In this document: positions 24,171-32,286 of the stretch, piece by piece | Numbering within the stretch: the first letter of the stretch is position 1 | How the letters are laid out: each line of letters opens with the position of its first letter | Translations under genes and position numbers: made by a program | The notes under the pieces: generated by a model | Told to the model about the DNA's origin: nothing | What the model saw: only the letters and a program-made list of their open reading frames with translations | Databases searched by the model: none | NCBI GenBank assembly: GCA_016716535.1 | Contig: JADJWD010000002.1 | Span: 952,611-1,016,610, forward strand | Direction of reading: 5' to 3' | Length of the DNA stretch: 64,000 bases | Origin: Betaproteobacteria bacterium | GTDB lineage: Bacteria > Pseudomonadota > Gammaproteobacteria > Burkholderiales > Burkholderiaceae_C

Positions 24171-24923
24171 ATGGATGCATTGACGGGCTCGGCCGCAGGC
24201 GCGCAGGTGCGCACGGTGGATGCGGGGCGCGGCGTCGCCTGGTGGAGCGAGGCGTGGGCGCTGTTCATGAAGGCGGCGGGCCTGTGGATCGTGCTGGCGA
24301 TCGTGCTCATCATCATCTTCGTCGTGCTGTCGTTCATCCCGATCCTCGGCGGCCTGGCGCTGGCGCTCGTGCTGCCGGTGTTCGTCGGCAGCTGGATGCT
24401 GGCGGCGCGCAAGGTCGAGCAGGGCGGCACGCTCGAGGTCGGTGACCTCTTCAGCTGCTTCCAGGGCGAACGGCTGACGCCGCTGTTGATCCTGGGCGCG
24501 CTGGTGCTGGCCGCCGGCATCGTCATCGGCATCGTCGTCGGCGCACTCGGCATGGGCGCGGTGTTCGGCGGCGTCGCCAGCGGCATGGCCGGCAGCGGCG
24601 GCGGCCTGATGGCGTCGCTCGGCGCCGGCATGCTGGCGCTGCTGGCAGGCCTCGTGCTCGGCTTGCTGCTGACGATGGCCACCTGGTTCGCGCCGGCGCT
24701 CGTGGTCTTCGACGGCGTCGCGCCGGTCGACGCGGTGAAGGCGAGTTTCGCGGCGAGCCTGAAGAACATCGGCGCCTTCATCGTCTGGAGCCTGCTGTAC
24801 CTGGTGGCCGCGTTCGTCGCGTCGATCCCGTTCGGGCTCGGCTGGATCGTGCTGGCGCCGCTGGTGCTGCTGACGGCGTACATCGCCTACAAGGACATCT
24901 TCGGCGCCACGCCGGCCACTTGA
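24171..24923 (+). CDS. BPSS1780-family membrane protein
   Basis: A 250-residue inner-membrane protein with five or six hydrophobic segments (about 40-62 LWIVLAIVLIIIFVVLSFIP; 64-85; 105-135; 145-175; 205-245) and a soluble head before the first (AGRGVAWWSEAWALFMKAAG, the diagnostic start of the BPSS1780 family). The loop KVEQGGTLEVGDLFSCFQGE is conserved in that family. Function is unknown; members are common in Burkholderiales. Its TGA overlaps the start of the RidA gene (TGATG), suggesting coupled expression, although no shared function is known. Confidence 0.8.
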   Translation: MDALTGSAAGAQVRTVDAGRGVAWWSEAWALFMKAAGLWIVLAIVLIIIFVVLSFIPILGGLALALVLPVFVGSWMLAARKVEQGGTLEVGDLFSCFQGERLTPLLILGALVLAAGIVIGIVVGALGMGAVFGGVASGMAGSGGGLMASLGAGMLALLAGLVLGLLLTMATWFAPALVVFDGVAPVDAVKASFAASLKNIGAFIVWSLLYLVAAFVASIPFGLGWIVLAPLVLLTAYIAYKDIFGATPAT

Positions 24924-25327
24924 TGAGCGGCATGACCCGCCTGCTCATCAGCTCCGGCTCCACGTTCGAAGCCGAGATCGGCTACAGCCGCGCCGTGCGG
25001 CAGGACCCGTGGGTCTTCGTCTCCGGCACCACCGGCTTCGACTACGCGCGCATGACGATCGCCGACAGCGTCGAGGCGCAGGCCGAGCAGTGCCTGAAGA
25101 ACATCGAGGCGGCGCTTGAGCAGGCCGAGGCGACGCTCGCCGACGTCGTGCGCGTCGTCTACGTGCTGCCCGACTCGGCCGACTTCCCGCGCTGCTGGCC
25201 GGCGCTGCGCAAAGCCTTCGCCGACGTGCGCCCGGCGGCGATGATGATCTCCGCGGGCCTGGCCGACCCGCGCATGAAGATCGAGATCGAGGTGACGGCG
25301 CTGAAGCGGGGGCAGGCGGGGGCGTAG
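24923..25327 (+). CDS. RidA/YjgF-family protein
   Basis: 134 residues, the usual RidA size. Family members hydrolyse reactive enamine/imine intermediates released by PLP enzymes; some subfamilies have other roles. Visible motifs are SGTTGFDYARMTIADSVEAQ near the start, the helix QCLKNIEAALEQAEATLADV and the C-terminal RPAAMMISAGLADPRMKIEI with the acidic end IEVTALKR. The canonical arginine of active RidA, normally in an R-P-A-R context, is here RPAAM, so this may be a Rid subfamily without imine deaminase activity. Starts at ATG 24923 or 24932. Confidence 0.85.
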   Translation: MSGMTRLLISSGSTFEAEIGYSRAVRQDPWVFVSGTTGFDYARMTIADSVEAQAEQCLKNIEAALEQAEATLADVVRVVYVLPDSADFPRCWPALRKAFADVRPAAMMISAGLADPRMKIEIEVTALKRGQAGA

Positions 25328-25340
25328 CGCCGGCTGCGAG

Positions 25341-25430
25341 TGGCGGAAGAGGTGAGATTCGAACTCACGGAGGGCGTGAACCCTCGCCGGTTTTCAAGAC
25401 CGGTGCCTTAAACCGCTCGGCCACTCTTCC
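25341..25430 (-). tRNA. tRNA-Ser (anticodon UGA)
   Basis: Read on the minus strand from 25430, the acceptor stem GGAAGAG pairs with CTCTTCC, followed by discriminator G and an encoded CCA (25343-25341). The anticodon loop is CTTGAAA with anticodon TGA. A long variable arm (GAGGGTTCACGCCCTC) marks it as a class II serine tRNA, and the T loop has GTTCGAATC. There is no integrase or attachment-site duplication next to it. Confidence 0.97.
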
Positions 25431-25513
25431 TTGTTCACGCTCGGCTTGCGCCGAACCGCGACAGCGCCGCGATTCTGCCAGCCCGCCGCGCCCGGGCGGC
25501 GCGCCTGCCGTGG

Positions 25514-26338
25514 CTAGGGGCCCGGCCGCTGATGCCTTTCGCACGGCACCTGCACGCGCTCGCGCCGGCCGCCGTCGACGCGCACCGCGGTCAGCGCGCC
25601 GCCCCAGACGCAGCCGGTGTCCAGCGCGAGCAGATCCGGCCGCTCGACGTAGCCGAGCGTGCTCCAGTGACCGCAGGCGATCGGCTGGCCGGCGGTGCGG
25701 CGGCCGGGCACGTCGAACCACGGCCACATGCCCGGCGGCGCGGCGCCGGCGCCTTCCTTGGTCTTCAGGTCGAGCTCACCTTCGGCGCTGCAAAAGCGGA
25801 TGCGCGTCAGCACGTTGACGACGAAGCGCCAGCGCTCGATGCCGTCGAGGCCCGCCGACCAGCGCGCTGGCGTGTCGCCGTACATCGCGTGCAGGAAGTC
25901 GCCGAGCCCCGGGCCGCGCAGCATCGCGGCCACTTCGCCGGCCAGCGCCAGCGTGTCGCCGGCTGTCCACTGCGGCACGACGCCCGCGTGCACGCAAAGC
26001 CACCCGGCCGCTTCGCAGGCCAGCGGCCGCCGGCGCAGCCAGTCGAGGTGCGCGCCGCGATCGGTGTCGTCGAGCACGTCGCCGAAGGTGTCGCCGCGGT
26101 GCAGCGTGCGCGCGCCCGCCGCCACCGCGAGCAGGTGCAAGTCGTGGTTGCCGAGCAGGCACGTCGCCGCGTCGCCGAAGCCGCGCAGGCGCTTCAGCAC
26201 CTGCAGCGAGCCGGGCCCCCGGTTGACGAGGTCGCCGAGCACGACGAGCCGCGCGCGCGAAGGCGAGAAGCCGATCGTCGCCAGCAGCCGTTCGAGGGCG
26301 TCGTCGCAGCCTTGCAGATCGCCGACGAGGTAGAGCAT
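25514..26338 (-). CDS. apaH: Symmetrical bis(5'-nucleosyl)-tetraphosphatase ApaH
   Basis: 274 residues. ApaH hydrolyses Ap4A to two ADP and removes Np4 RNA caps. The metallophosphoesterase motifs are in place: GDLQGCDDALERLL (residues 6-19; DxH of the family is D-x-Q as usual for ApaH), VVLGDLVNRGPGSLQVL, and LLGNHDLHLLAV. Later come LCVHAGVVPQW and CGHWSTLGYVERPDLLALD. Normal length and intact. It is divergent from the CNNM/CBS gene across 80 bp and lies just downstream of the tRNA-Ser on the same strand. Confidence 0.93.
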   Translation of the reverse strand: MLYLVGDLQGCDDALERLLATIGFSPSRARLVVLGDLVNRGPGSLQVLKRLRGFGDAATCLLGNHDLHLLAVAAGARTLHRGDTFGDVLDDTDRGAHLDWLRRRPLACEAAGWLCVHAGVVPQWTAGDTLALAGEVAAMLRGPGLGDFLHAMYGDTPARWSAGLDGIERWRFVVNVLTRIRFCSAEGELDLKTKEGAGAAPPGMWPWFDVPGRRTAGQPIACGHWSTLGYVERPDLLALDTGCVWGGALTAVRVDGGRRERVQVPCERHQRPGP

Positions 26339-26418
26339 GCGGCGATTCTGCTACGCTGCCGGCCCCGTCTCGTCCCTGTCGCCCCGCAGCCGCGCGCCCC
26401 AGCGCGGCGCGGCGTGCG

Positions 26419-27738
26419 ATGCGCATGGAACCCACGCTCGTCGTCCTGCTGATCCTGATCAACGGCCTGTTCGCCATGTCGGAGATGGCGTTGTCGGCCA
26501 GCCGCAAGGCGCGTCTGCAGGTCATGGTCGAGGCCGGCGAGAGCGGCGCGCAGGCCGCGATGGACCTGCACGAGCACCCGACGAAGTTCCTCTCGACGGT
26601 GCAGATCGGCATCACCTCGATCGGCGTGCTCAACGGCATCGTCGGCGAGGCGGCGTTCGCCGCGCCGCTGGCGGCCTGGCTCACAACGCAGTTCGACATC
26701 GGCGTGGTGTACGCGGGCTACGCCGCCACCGGCCTCGTCGTCGTGCTGATCACGGTGCTGACGATCATCTTCGGCGAACTGGTGCCCAAGCGCCTCGGCC
26801 AGCTCTACCCGGAGACGGTGGCGCGGCTCGTTGCGCCGCCGATGATGGCGCTGTCCACTGCGACGCGGCCGCTGGTCAGCCTGCTGAGCCTGTCCACCGA
26901 AGCGGTGCTGCGGCTCATCGGCATCCGCGGCGACAAGGCGCGCGCCGTCACCGAGGAGGAGATCGCCGCCAGCCTGGAGGAGGGCGTCGACGCCGGCATC
27001 ATCGAACGCCAGGAGCACCAGATGGTGCGCAACGTCTTCCGCCTCGACGACCGGCAGATCGGCTCGATGATGATCCCGCGCGCCGAGATCCAGTGGCTCG
27101 ACGTGGATGGCCCGCTCGACACGCTGGTGCAGCGCGCCACCGAGAGCGGCCACACGCGGCTGCCGGTGTGCCGCGGCTCGCTGGACGACGTGGTCGGCGT
27201 GCTTGGCCTGCACCGGCTGCTGCCGCCGCTGGCGCGCGGCGAGACGCCGGACATCGCCGCGCTGATCGAGGCGCCGGTGTTCGTGCCCGAGACGCTGTCG
27301 GGCATGGAACTGCTCGACCACTTCCGCAGCACCAGCACCGAGCTGGTGTTCGTCGTCGACGAGTACGGCGCCGTGCAGGGCGTGATCACCGAGCGCGACC
27401 TGCTCGAGGCGATCACCGGCGAGTTCGCCGCGCCCGCCGACGGCGACGCCTGGGCCGTGCGCCGGCCCGACGGCAGCTGGCTGATGGACGGCCTGATCCC
27501 GGTGCCCGAGCTGAAGGACCGGCTCGAGCTGCGCGAGCTGCCCGAAGAGGACCGCGGCCGCTACAACACGCTGGCCGGCATGATCATGCTGCTGCTCGGC
27601 CGCCTGCCGCGCACTGCCGACACCGTGCAGTGGAGCGGCTGGCGCTTCGAGGTCGTCGATCTCGACGGCAAGCGCGTTGACAAGGTGCTCGTCGCGCCCG
27701 CCGACCAGCCTTCCATTCCCGCTGGAGAAACCGTTTGA
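26419..27738 (+). CDS. CNNM/CBS-domain membrane protein (hemolysin-C/CorC type)
   Basis: 439 residues. N-terminal CNNM/DUF21 membrane domain (about 1-190) with LILINGLFAMSEMALSASRK and the conserved GELVPKRLGQLYPE. A CBS pair follows at about 205-330 (MMIPRAEIQWLDVDGPLDTL; VFVVDEYGAVQGVITERDLL), then a CorC/HlyC transporter-associated domain at the C-terminus (GSWLMDGLIPVPELKDRLEL; YNTLAGMIMLLLGRLP). Relatives (YtfL/PaeA, CorB/C, CNNM) export magnesium, polyamines or other cations; old annotations call them hemolysins without good reason. The last codons overlap the sapC start by four bases. Confidence 0.9.
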   Translation: MRMEPTLVVLLILINGLFAMSEMALSASRKARLQVMVEAGESGAQAAMDLHEHPTKFLSTVQIGITSIGVLNGIVGEAAFAAPLAAWLTTQFDIGVVYAGYAATGLVVVLITVLTIIFGELVPKRLGQLYPETVARLVAPPMMALSTATRPLVSLLSLSTEAVLRLIGIRGDKARAVTEEEIAASLEEGVDAGIIERQEHQMVRNVFRLDDRQIGSMMIPRAEIQWLDVDGPLDTLVQRATESGHTRLPVCRGSLDDVVGVLGLHRLLPPLARGETPDIAALIEAPVFVPETLSGMELLDHFRSTSTELVFVVDEYGAVQGVITERDLLEAITGEFAAPADGDAWAVRRPDGSWLMDGLIPVPELKDRLELRELPEEDRGRYNTLAGMIMLLLGRLPRTADTVQWSGWRFEVVDLDGKRVDKVLVAPADQPSIPAGETV

Positions 27739-28547
27739 TCAACCCGAGCCTGCACCGCCAACCGGTGCCGCTGGACCCGCAGAAGCACCGCGCGCTGAAG
27801 GTCACGTTCCCTGCCACCGACATGTCGATGGCGTCGCGGCTGAACGCCATCTTCGTGGCCGCCAACGAATTCACCGAGGCCTGCAAGGAGTACCCGGTGG
27901 TCTTCGTGCGCGCCGGCGGCGGCGGTGACAAGGCGCGCGAGCCGGTGGCGCCGATCGCCGTGCTCGGCGTCGTCCCCGAGCAGAACCTGTACCTCACCGG
28001 CGCGGCCGGCCCCGGCCAGCCGCGCGGCTGGCGCGCGCACTACAAGCCCGCGTTGCTGCAGGCGTATCCGTTCTGTCTCGCCCGGCTGGACGAAGAGCGC
28101 TTCGCGGTGTGCGTGGACGGCGCCCAGCCGGGCACCGATGGCTTCAGCAATGCCGATGGCGCCAACAGCGCCGATAGCACCGATGCCGCCGACGGCCAGG
28201 CGCTCTTCGATGCGAACGGCGAGCCGACCGAGTTCCTGAAGACGATGCGCCAGCACCTCGAAGCTTTCGAAGGCGCCGTGCAGGCGACGCGCGCCTTCGG
28301 CCAGCGGCTGCTCGAACTGGACCTGCTGCGCGACATGCGCTTCGACGCGACGATGACCGACGGCCGCAAGCACACCGTCGACGGCTTCCTTGCCGTCGAC
28401 CAGAAGAAGACGCTGGCGCTGCCCGACAGCGTCGTCGGCGAACTGCACCGCAACGGCATGCTCGGGCTGATCCAGATGCACTGGGCATCGCTGTCGCTGA
28501 TGCGGCGGCTGGTCGACTGGCATCTGCAGCCGCCGCCGGCCGGCTAA
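27735..28547 (+). CDS. SapC family protein
   Basis: 270 residues, soluble, matching the SapC-like family: NEFTEACKEYPVVFVRAGGG near residue 50, then RAHYKPALLQAYPFCLARLD, FLKTMRQHLEAFE and the end HWASLSLMRRLVDWH. The family was named after a Campylobacter S-layer locus; its biochemical role is unknown. A low-complexity segment rich in Asn, Asp and Ala (about 136-152, ADGANSADSTDAADG) looks like an inserted linker. Translationally coupled to the CNNM gene (ATGA overlap). Confidence 0.8.
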   Translation: MINPSLHRQPVPLDPQKHRALKVTFPATDMSMASRLNAIFVAANEFTEACKEYPVVFVRAGGGGDKAREPVAPIAVLGVVPEQNLYLTGAAGPGQPRGWRAHYKPALLQAYPFCLARLDEERFAVCVDGAQPGTDGFSNADGANSADSTDAADGQALFDANGEPTEFLKTMRQHLEAFEGAVQATRAFGQRLLELDLLRDMRFDATMTDGRKHTVDGFLAVDQKKTLALPDSVVGELHRNGMLGLIQMHWASLSLMRRLVDWHLQPPPAG

Positions 28548-28591
28548 CGGTTCACGGCTGACGGCGGCCCCAGGGCCGGGACGGAGGCCGT

Positions 28592-29350
28592 TCAACCCGC
28601 CGCGGTGCGGCCGCACACCGGGCACGCCGCTTGCCGCTCGATCCGAATGTCGTCCCAACGCATAGCGCGCGCGTCGAGCATCAGCAACCGGCCGGCGAGC
28701 GACGAGCCGATGCCGGCCAGCAGCTTCAGCGCTTCGGCCGCCTGCGTCGTGCCGATGATGCCCACCAGCGGCGCGAACACGCCCATCGTCGCGCAGGCCG
28801 TCTCTTCGTAGGCGGCATCGGGCGGGAAGAGGCAGGCGTAGCAAGGGTGCTTTCCGTCGCGGCTGTCGTAGACCGAAACCTGGCCGTCGAAGCCGATGGC
28901 CGCGCCGCTGACCAGCGGCTTGCGTGCCCGCACGCAGGCGGCGTTGACGGCGTGCCGCGTCGCGAAGTTGTCGGTGCAGTCGAGCACCACGTCGGCCTCG
29001 GCCACCCACTCGGCGAGCAGTGCCGCGTCGGCGCGCCGCTGCAGCGCGCGCACCTGCACGTCGGGGTTGATCGCGGCGATCGTCTGCCGCGCCGAGTCGG
29101 CCTTCGGCAGGCCGACGCGCGCGAGGTTGTGCGCGATCTGCCGCTGCAGGTTGGTGAGGTCGACGGTGTCGTGATCGACGAGCGTGAGCCGGCCGACGCC
29201 GGCGGTGCCCAGGTACAGCGCGACCGGCGAGCCGAGGCCGCCGGCGCCGATGACGAGCGCGTGCGAGTCCAGCAGGCGCTGCTGGCCCTCGATGCCGATG
29301 TCGTCGAGCAGCACGTGGCGCGAATATCGCAGCAACTGGTCGTCGTTCAT
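28592..29350 (-). CDS. moeB: Molybdopterin-synthase adenylyltransferase MoeB
   Basis: 252 residues, the classic MoeB/ThiF size without a rhodanese domain. It adenylates the C-terminal Gly of MoaD (or ThiS) with ATP so that sulfur can be loaded. The nucleotide-binding loop VIGAGGLGSPVALYLG is at about residues 34-49, VDHDTVDLTNLQRQIAH follows, and the zinc ligands are two Cys-x2-Cys pairs, in HPCYACLFP and ACPVCGR. The ATP-contacting LDCTDNFATRHAVN is intact. Only one gene (the TonB receptor) separates it from the aor operon with its MoaD-like protein, which could be a client. ThiS is an alternative partner. Confidence 0.92.
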   Translation of the reverse strand: MNDDQLLRYSRHVLLDDIGIEGQQRLLDSHALVIGAGGLGSPVALYLGTAGVGRLTLVDHDTVDLTNLQRQIAHNLARVGLPKADSARQTIAAINPDVQVRALQRRADAALLAEWVAEADVVLDCTDNFATRHAVNAACVRARKPLVSGAAIGFDGQVSVYDSRDGKHPCYACLFPPDAAYEETACATMGVFAPLVGIIGTTQAAEALKLLAGIGSSLAGRLLMLDARAMRWDDIRIERQAACPVCGRTAAG

Positions 29351-29457
29351 GGGGCCGATTCTGCGGCCGCCCGGGCCGCGCGCTGTCCATGTCGGTGCCG
29401 TGGCGGGGCTTGCCCTAGCTTGGCGGACAGGGGCACGTCCTGGGAAAGTCCGCCGCC

Positions 29458-31689
29458 ATGATCAATGCAGTGCCTCGCGCGCGGCGCCGCCGCGCTTTCT
29501 TTTTTCGTTCTTCGTCGGTGGCCGCTGCCGCAGCGTTGCTGCTGCTCGGCGGCCCGGACCATGTGCTCGCGCAGACCGCGCCGGGCGCACCGTCCGGCCA
29601 GACGACGGTCGTGATCACCGGCTCGGTCGTCGAGCGCGCGCTGGCCGACGCGCCGTACGCGATCGGTGCCGTCGGCCGCGACGAGTTGCGCAGCGCCGGG
29701 CCCCTGGTGCACCTGTCGGAGAGCCTCGTGCGCGTGCCAGGCCTCGTCGCTGCGAACCGCTGGAACTACGCGCAGGATCTGCAGATCAGCTCGCGCGGCT
29801 TCGGCGCACGCGCCGGCTTCGGTGTGCGCGGCATTCGCCTTTACAGCGACGGCATCCCGGCCAGCGGCCCGGACGGGCAGGGCCAGGTCTCGCACTTCGA
29901 CCTCGCCGGCGCCGAGCGCGTGGAGGTGCTGCGCGGGCCGTTCTCGGTGCTCTACGGCAACAGCTCGGGCGGCGTGATCTCGATCTTCAGCGCGCCGGTG
30001 AAGGGCACGCGCATCGAAGGCGCGGTCGACGCCGGCTCGTTCGGCCTCAGGCAACTGCGCGCGCAAGGCGAGGCGCAACTGACGCCCACGCTCGACCTGC
30101 GCGCCGGCGCCTCGGCGCTGAAGGCCGAGGGCTTCCGCCCGCACAGTGAAGCCGAGAGGCGCCTGGCGAACCTGCGCCTGGGCTGGCGGCCGACGCCGCA
30201 GGACTCGCTGCTTGTCACCGTCAATCACCTCGACCAGCCGGCCGACGACCCGCTCGGGCTGACGCGCGACCAGTTCGACGCCGACCCGCTGCAGACAACG
30301 CCGCAGGCGATGCAGTTCGACACGCGCAAGACGACGCGGCAGACGCAGCTCGGCGGGCGCTGGCGGCACCGCTACGACACCGGCTGGCTGCGCGAGGCGC
30401 AATTCGCCGCCTATGCCGGCCGGCGCGACGTGGTGCAGTTCCTCGCCATCCCGGCGGCCACGCAGGGCAGCGCGGCCACCTGTGCGACGGCCACGCCGCC
30501 GCCGGCCAACTGCCGCCACGGCGGCGGGGTCATCGACTTCGCGCGCGCCTTCCACGGTGCCGAAGCGCGCATGCGGATGGCGCTCGGCGCAGTCGATGTC
30601 GTCGCGGGTCTCGCCGCCGACCGCCAGCGCGACGACCGCCAGGGCCACGAGAACTACGTCGGCACCGGCGCCGCGCAGCAGCTCGGCGTGCAAGGCGCGC
30701 TGCGCCGCGACGAGATCAACCGCGCCGCGACCGACGACGCGTTCGTGCAGGCCGAGTGGTCGTTCGCGCCGGCGTGGAGCCTCGGCGCCGGTGTCCGCGC
30801 GGGCCGCGTCACGCTGACCGCGCGCGACCTTTATCCGCTCAACGCCGTCAACGGCGACGACTCCGGCGAGCGCCGCTTCAGCTATACGAACCCGGTCGTC
30901 GGCCTGCGCTTCGACGCCGCGCCGGGGCTCAAGCTGCACCTGTCGGCGGCGCGCGGCTTCGAGTCGCCGACCCTCGGCGAGCTGGCCTATCGCGCCGACG
31001 GCTTGGGTGGCTTCAACACGGCGCTCGCGGCGCAAAGGAGCGAGCAGCTCGAACTCGGCGCCAAGTGGCGCGCCGACGCGTGGCAGGTCGATGTCGCGGC
31101 GTTCGACGTGCGTGTCGACGACGAGATCGGCGTCGCGACGAACGCCGGCGGGCGCTCGGCGTTCCAGAACGTCGGCCGCACGACGCGCCGCGGCGTCGAG
31201 CTGGCGGCGCGCTGGGCGCCGGCGCCCGCCTGGCGCGCGGCGCTCGCGGCGACGGCGCTCGATGCGCGCTATCGCGACGACTTCCTCACCTGCGCCGGCA
31301 TCCCGTGCACGGCGCCGACGGTGCTGGTGCCGGCCGGCAACCGCATCGCCGGCACGCAGCGCGGCACGGCGTTCGCCGAGCTGGCGTGGCGCGATGCGGG
31401 CCTCGGCGAGTTTGCCGCCGAGATGCGGCACGCGCGGGCGTTGATCGCCAACGACCTCAACACCGAGGCGGCACGGCCGTACACGCTGGCCGGCCTGCGC
31501 TGGAGTCACCGCGCCTCGGCGGCTGCGTGGCTCGGCGGTGGCTGGTCGGCCGAGTGGCTGCTGCGCATCGACAACGTGTTCGACCGGCGGTATGCCGGCA
31601 GCGTCATCGTCAACGAGAGCAACGGCCGGCACTACGAAACCGGTGCGCCGAGGGCGGTGGGGGTTTCGCTTCGGCTCGTCGGGCCGTGA
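29458..31689 (+). CDS. TonB-dependent outer-membrane receptor
   Basis: 743 residues. A basic start with a hydrophobic signal segment ending near VLAQ (residue about 38) is followed by a plug domain (TTVVITGSVVERALADAPYA as TonB-box-like region; VRVPGLVAANRW; RGPFSVLYGNSSGGVISIFS). A long beta-barrel ends YETGAPRAVGVSLRLVGP. The substrate is unclear; plug and barrel resemble siderophore-type receptors of the FecA/PupB/FyuA group. It ends one base before the stop of the opposing aor operon, so the two transcripts converge head on. A link to tungsten or molybdenum uptake is possible but only positional. Confidence 0.88.
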   Translation: MINAVPRARRRRAFFFRSSSVAAAAALLLLGGPDHVLAQTAPGAPSGQTTVVITGSVVERALADAPYAIGAVGRDELRSAGPLVHLSESLVRVPGLVAANRWNYAQDLQISSRGFGARAGFGVRGIRLYSDGIPASGPDGQGQVSHFDLAGAERVEVLRGPFSVLYGNSSGGVISIFSAPVKGTRIEGAVDAGSFGLRQLRAQGEAQLTPTLDLRAGASALKAEGFRPHSEAERRLANLRLGWRPTPQDSLLVTVNHLDQPADDPLGLTRDQFDADPLQTTPQAMQFDTRKTTRQTQLGGRWRHRYDTGWLREAQFAAYAGRRDVVQFLAIPAATQGSAATCATATPPPANCRHGGGVIDFARAFHGAEARMRMALGAVDVVAGLAADRQRDDRQGHENYVGTGAAQQLGVQGALRRDEINRAATDDAFVQAEWSFAPAWSLGAGVRAGRVTLTARDLYPLNAVNGDDSGERRFSYTNPVVGLRFDAAPGLKLHLSAARGFESPTLGELAYRADGLGGFNTALAAQRSEQLELGAKWRADAWQVDVAAFDVRVDDEIGVATNAGGRSAFQNVGRTTRRGVELAARWAPAPAWRAALAATALDARYRDDFLTCAGIPCTAPTVLVPAGNRIAGTQRGTAFAELAWRDAGLGEFAAEMRHARALIANDLNTEAARPYTLAGLRWSHRASAAAWLGGGWSAEWLLRIDNVFDRRYAGSVIVNESNGRHYETGAPRAVGVSLRLVGP

Positions 31690-31690
31690 A

Positions 31691-31990
31691 TCAGCCGCCG
31701 CCGCGCTGAAGGTGCAGGTCGAAGCGCCGCAGGAACTCACGCCGGTCGGTGAACGGCACGTTGTCGAACTCGAACTGCACCGCCAGCCGCGGCAGGCGCA
31801 TCAGGGCGATGACACGCGGTGGCAGCGGCTGCCAGTTCAGCGTCAACGCGCCTTCGCCGATCGGCACGCGCAGCGTCGTGGCGTCGTCGGTGCAGGCGTG
31901 GCCGCCGGTGGCTGCGGGCATCCAGCGCCGCCATTCGTGCGCCGTGCACCCGTACTCGCGCTCGAAGCGTTCGCGGTCTTCGGCGATCAC
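31691..31990 (-). CDS. Unknown 99-residue protein at the end of the aor operon
   Basis: I do not recognise this protein. It starts with GTG (31990), 32 bp after the moaD-like stop, with no clear Shine-Dalgarno sequence. The sequence is soluble, with EREYGCTAHEWRRWMPAATG near the start, LRVPIGEGALTLNWQPLPPR and a basic end (DRREFLRRFDLHLQRGGG). The LxVPIGEG and LPRLAVQFEFDNV stretches suggest a small beta-rich fold. Being last in an operon for a tungsten enzyme, it may take part in cofactor or subunit assembly; a similar small gene is reported in some aor operons (recalled, not verified). It has the same codon bias as its neighbours. Confidence 0.7.
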   Translation of the reverse strand: MIAEDRERFEREYGCTAHEWRRWMPAATGGHACTDDATTLRVPIGEGALTLNWQPLPPRVIALMRLPRLAVQFEFDNVPFTDRREFLRRFDLHLQRGGG

Positions 31991-32022
31991 GCCAGCAAGA
32001 CGCAGTCAGCCGGCGTCGCCGT

Positions 32023-32286
32023 TCAGCCGCCGGCGATCGGCGGCCAGATCGCCAGCACGTCGCCTTCGACGAGCTTGCGCGTCGCGCGCTCGGCCGGCGG
32101 CACATAGTGGCCATTGACGAGCACGAGGTGCACGAGCTTGGGCGGCAGCGCGAACGGCGCGGTCACCTCGGCGATCGTCGCGCCTTCGCTCACGTCCAGC
32201 GGCAGCTCGTTGCCGCGCCGCCGGTCGGCCGGCAGGTAGTCGCCGAGGCTCGCGTAGAGCTTGAACGTGATGCGCATCAGGCGCAT
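32023..32286 (-). CDS. MoaD/ThiS-family sulfur carrier (aor-associated)
   Basis: An 87-residue ubiquitin-fold protein (MRLMRITFKLYASLGDYLPA at the start, EGDVLAIWPPIAGG at the end). The C-terminal Gly-Gly is the site of adenylation and thiocarboxylation in MoaD/ThiS proteins. Its start ATG overlaps the aorC stop (TGATG at 32288-32284); a second ATG at 32277 is possible. As a dedicated MoaD in a tungsten-enzyme operon it probably supplies sulfur for the dithiolene groups of the bis-pyranopterin tungsten cofactor, with MoeB (28592-29350) as activating enzyme. The other MPT-synthase subunit, MoaE, is not in the window. Confidence 0.88.
   Translation of the reverse strand: MRLMRITFKLYASLGDYLPADRRRGNELPLDVSEGATIAEVTAPFALPPKLVHLVLVNGHYVPPAERATRKLVEGDVLAIWPPIAGG

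Noticed and set aside
25341..25430. tRNA-Ser as integration site of a mobile island
   Set aside because: No integrase, no duplicated 3' end, and both flanks are ordinary housekeeping genes.
29029..31740. Long minus-strand open frame across the TonB receptor
   Set aside because: Low-complexity Arg/Ala/His/Gln composition; the plus strand encodes an intact receptor.
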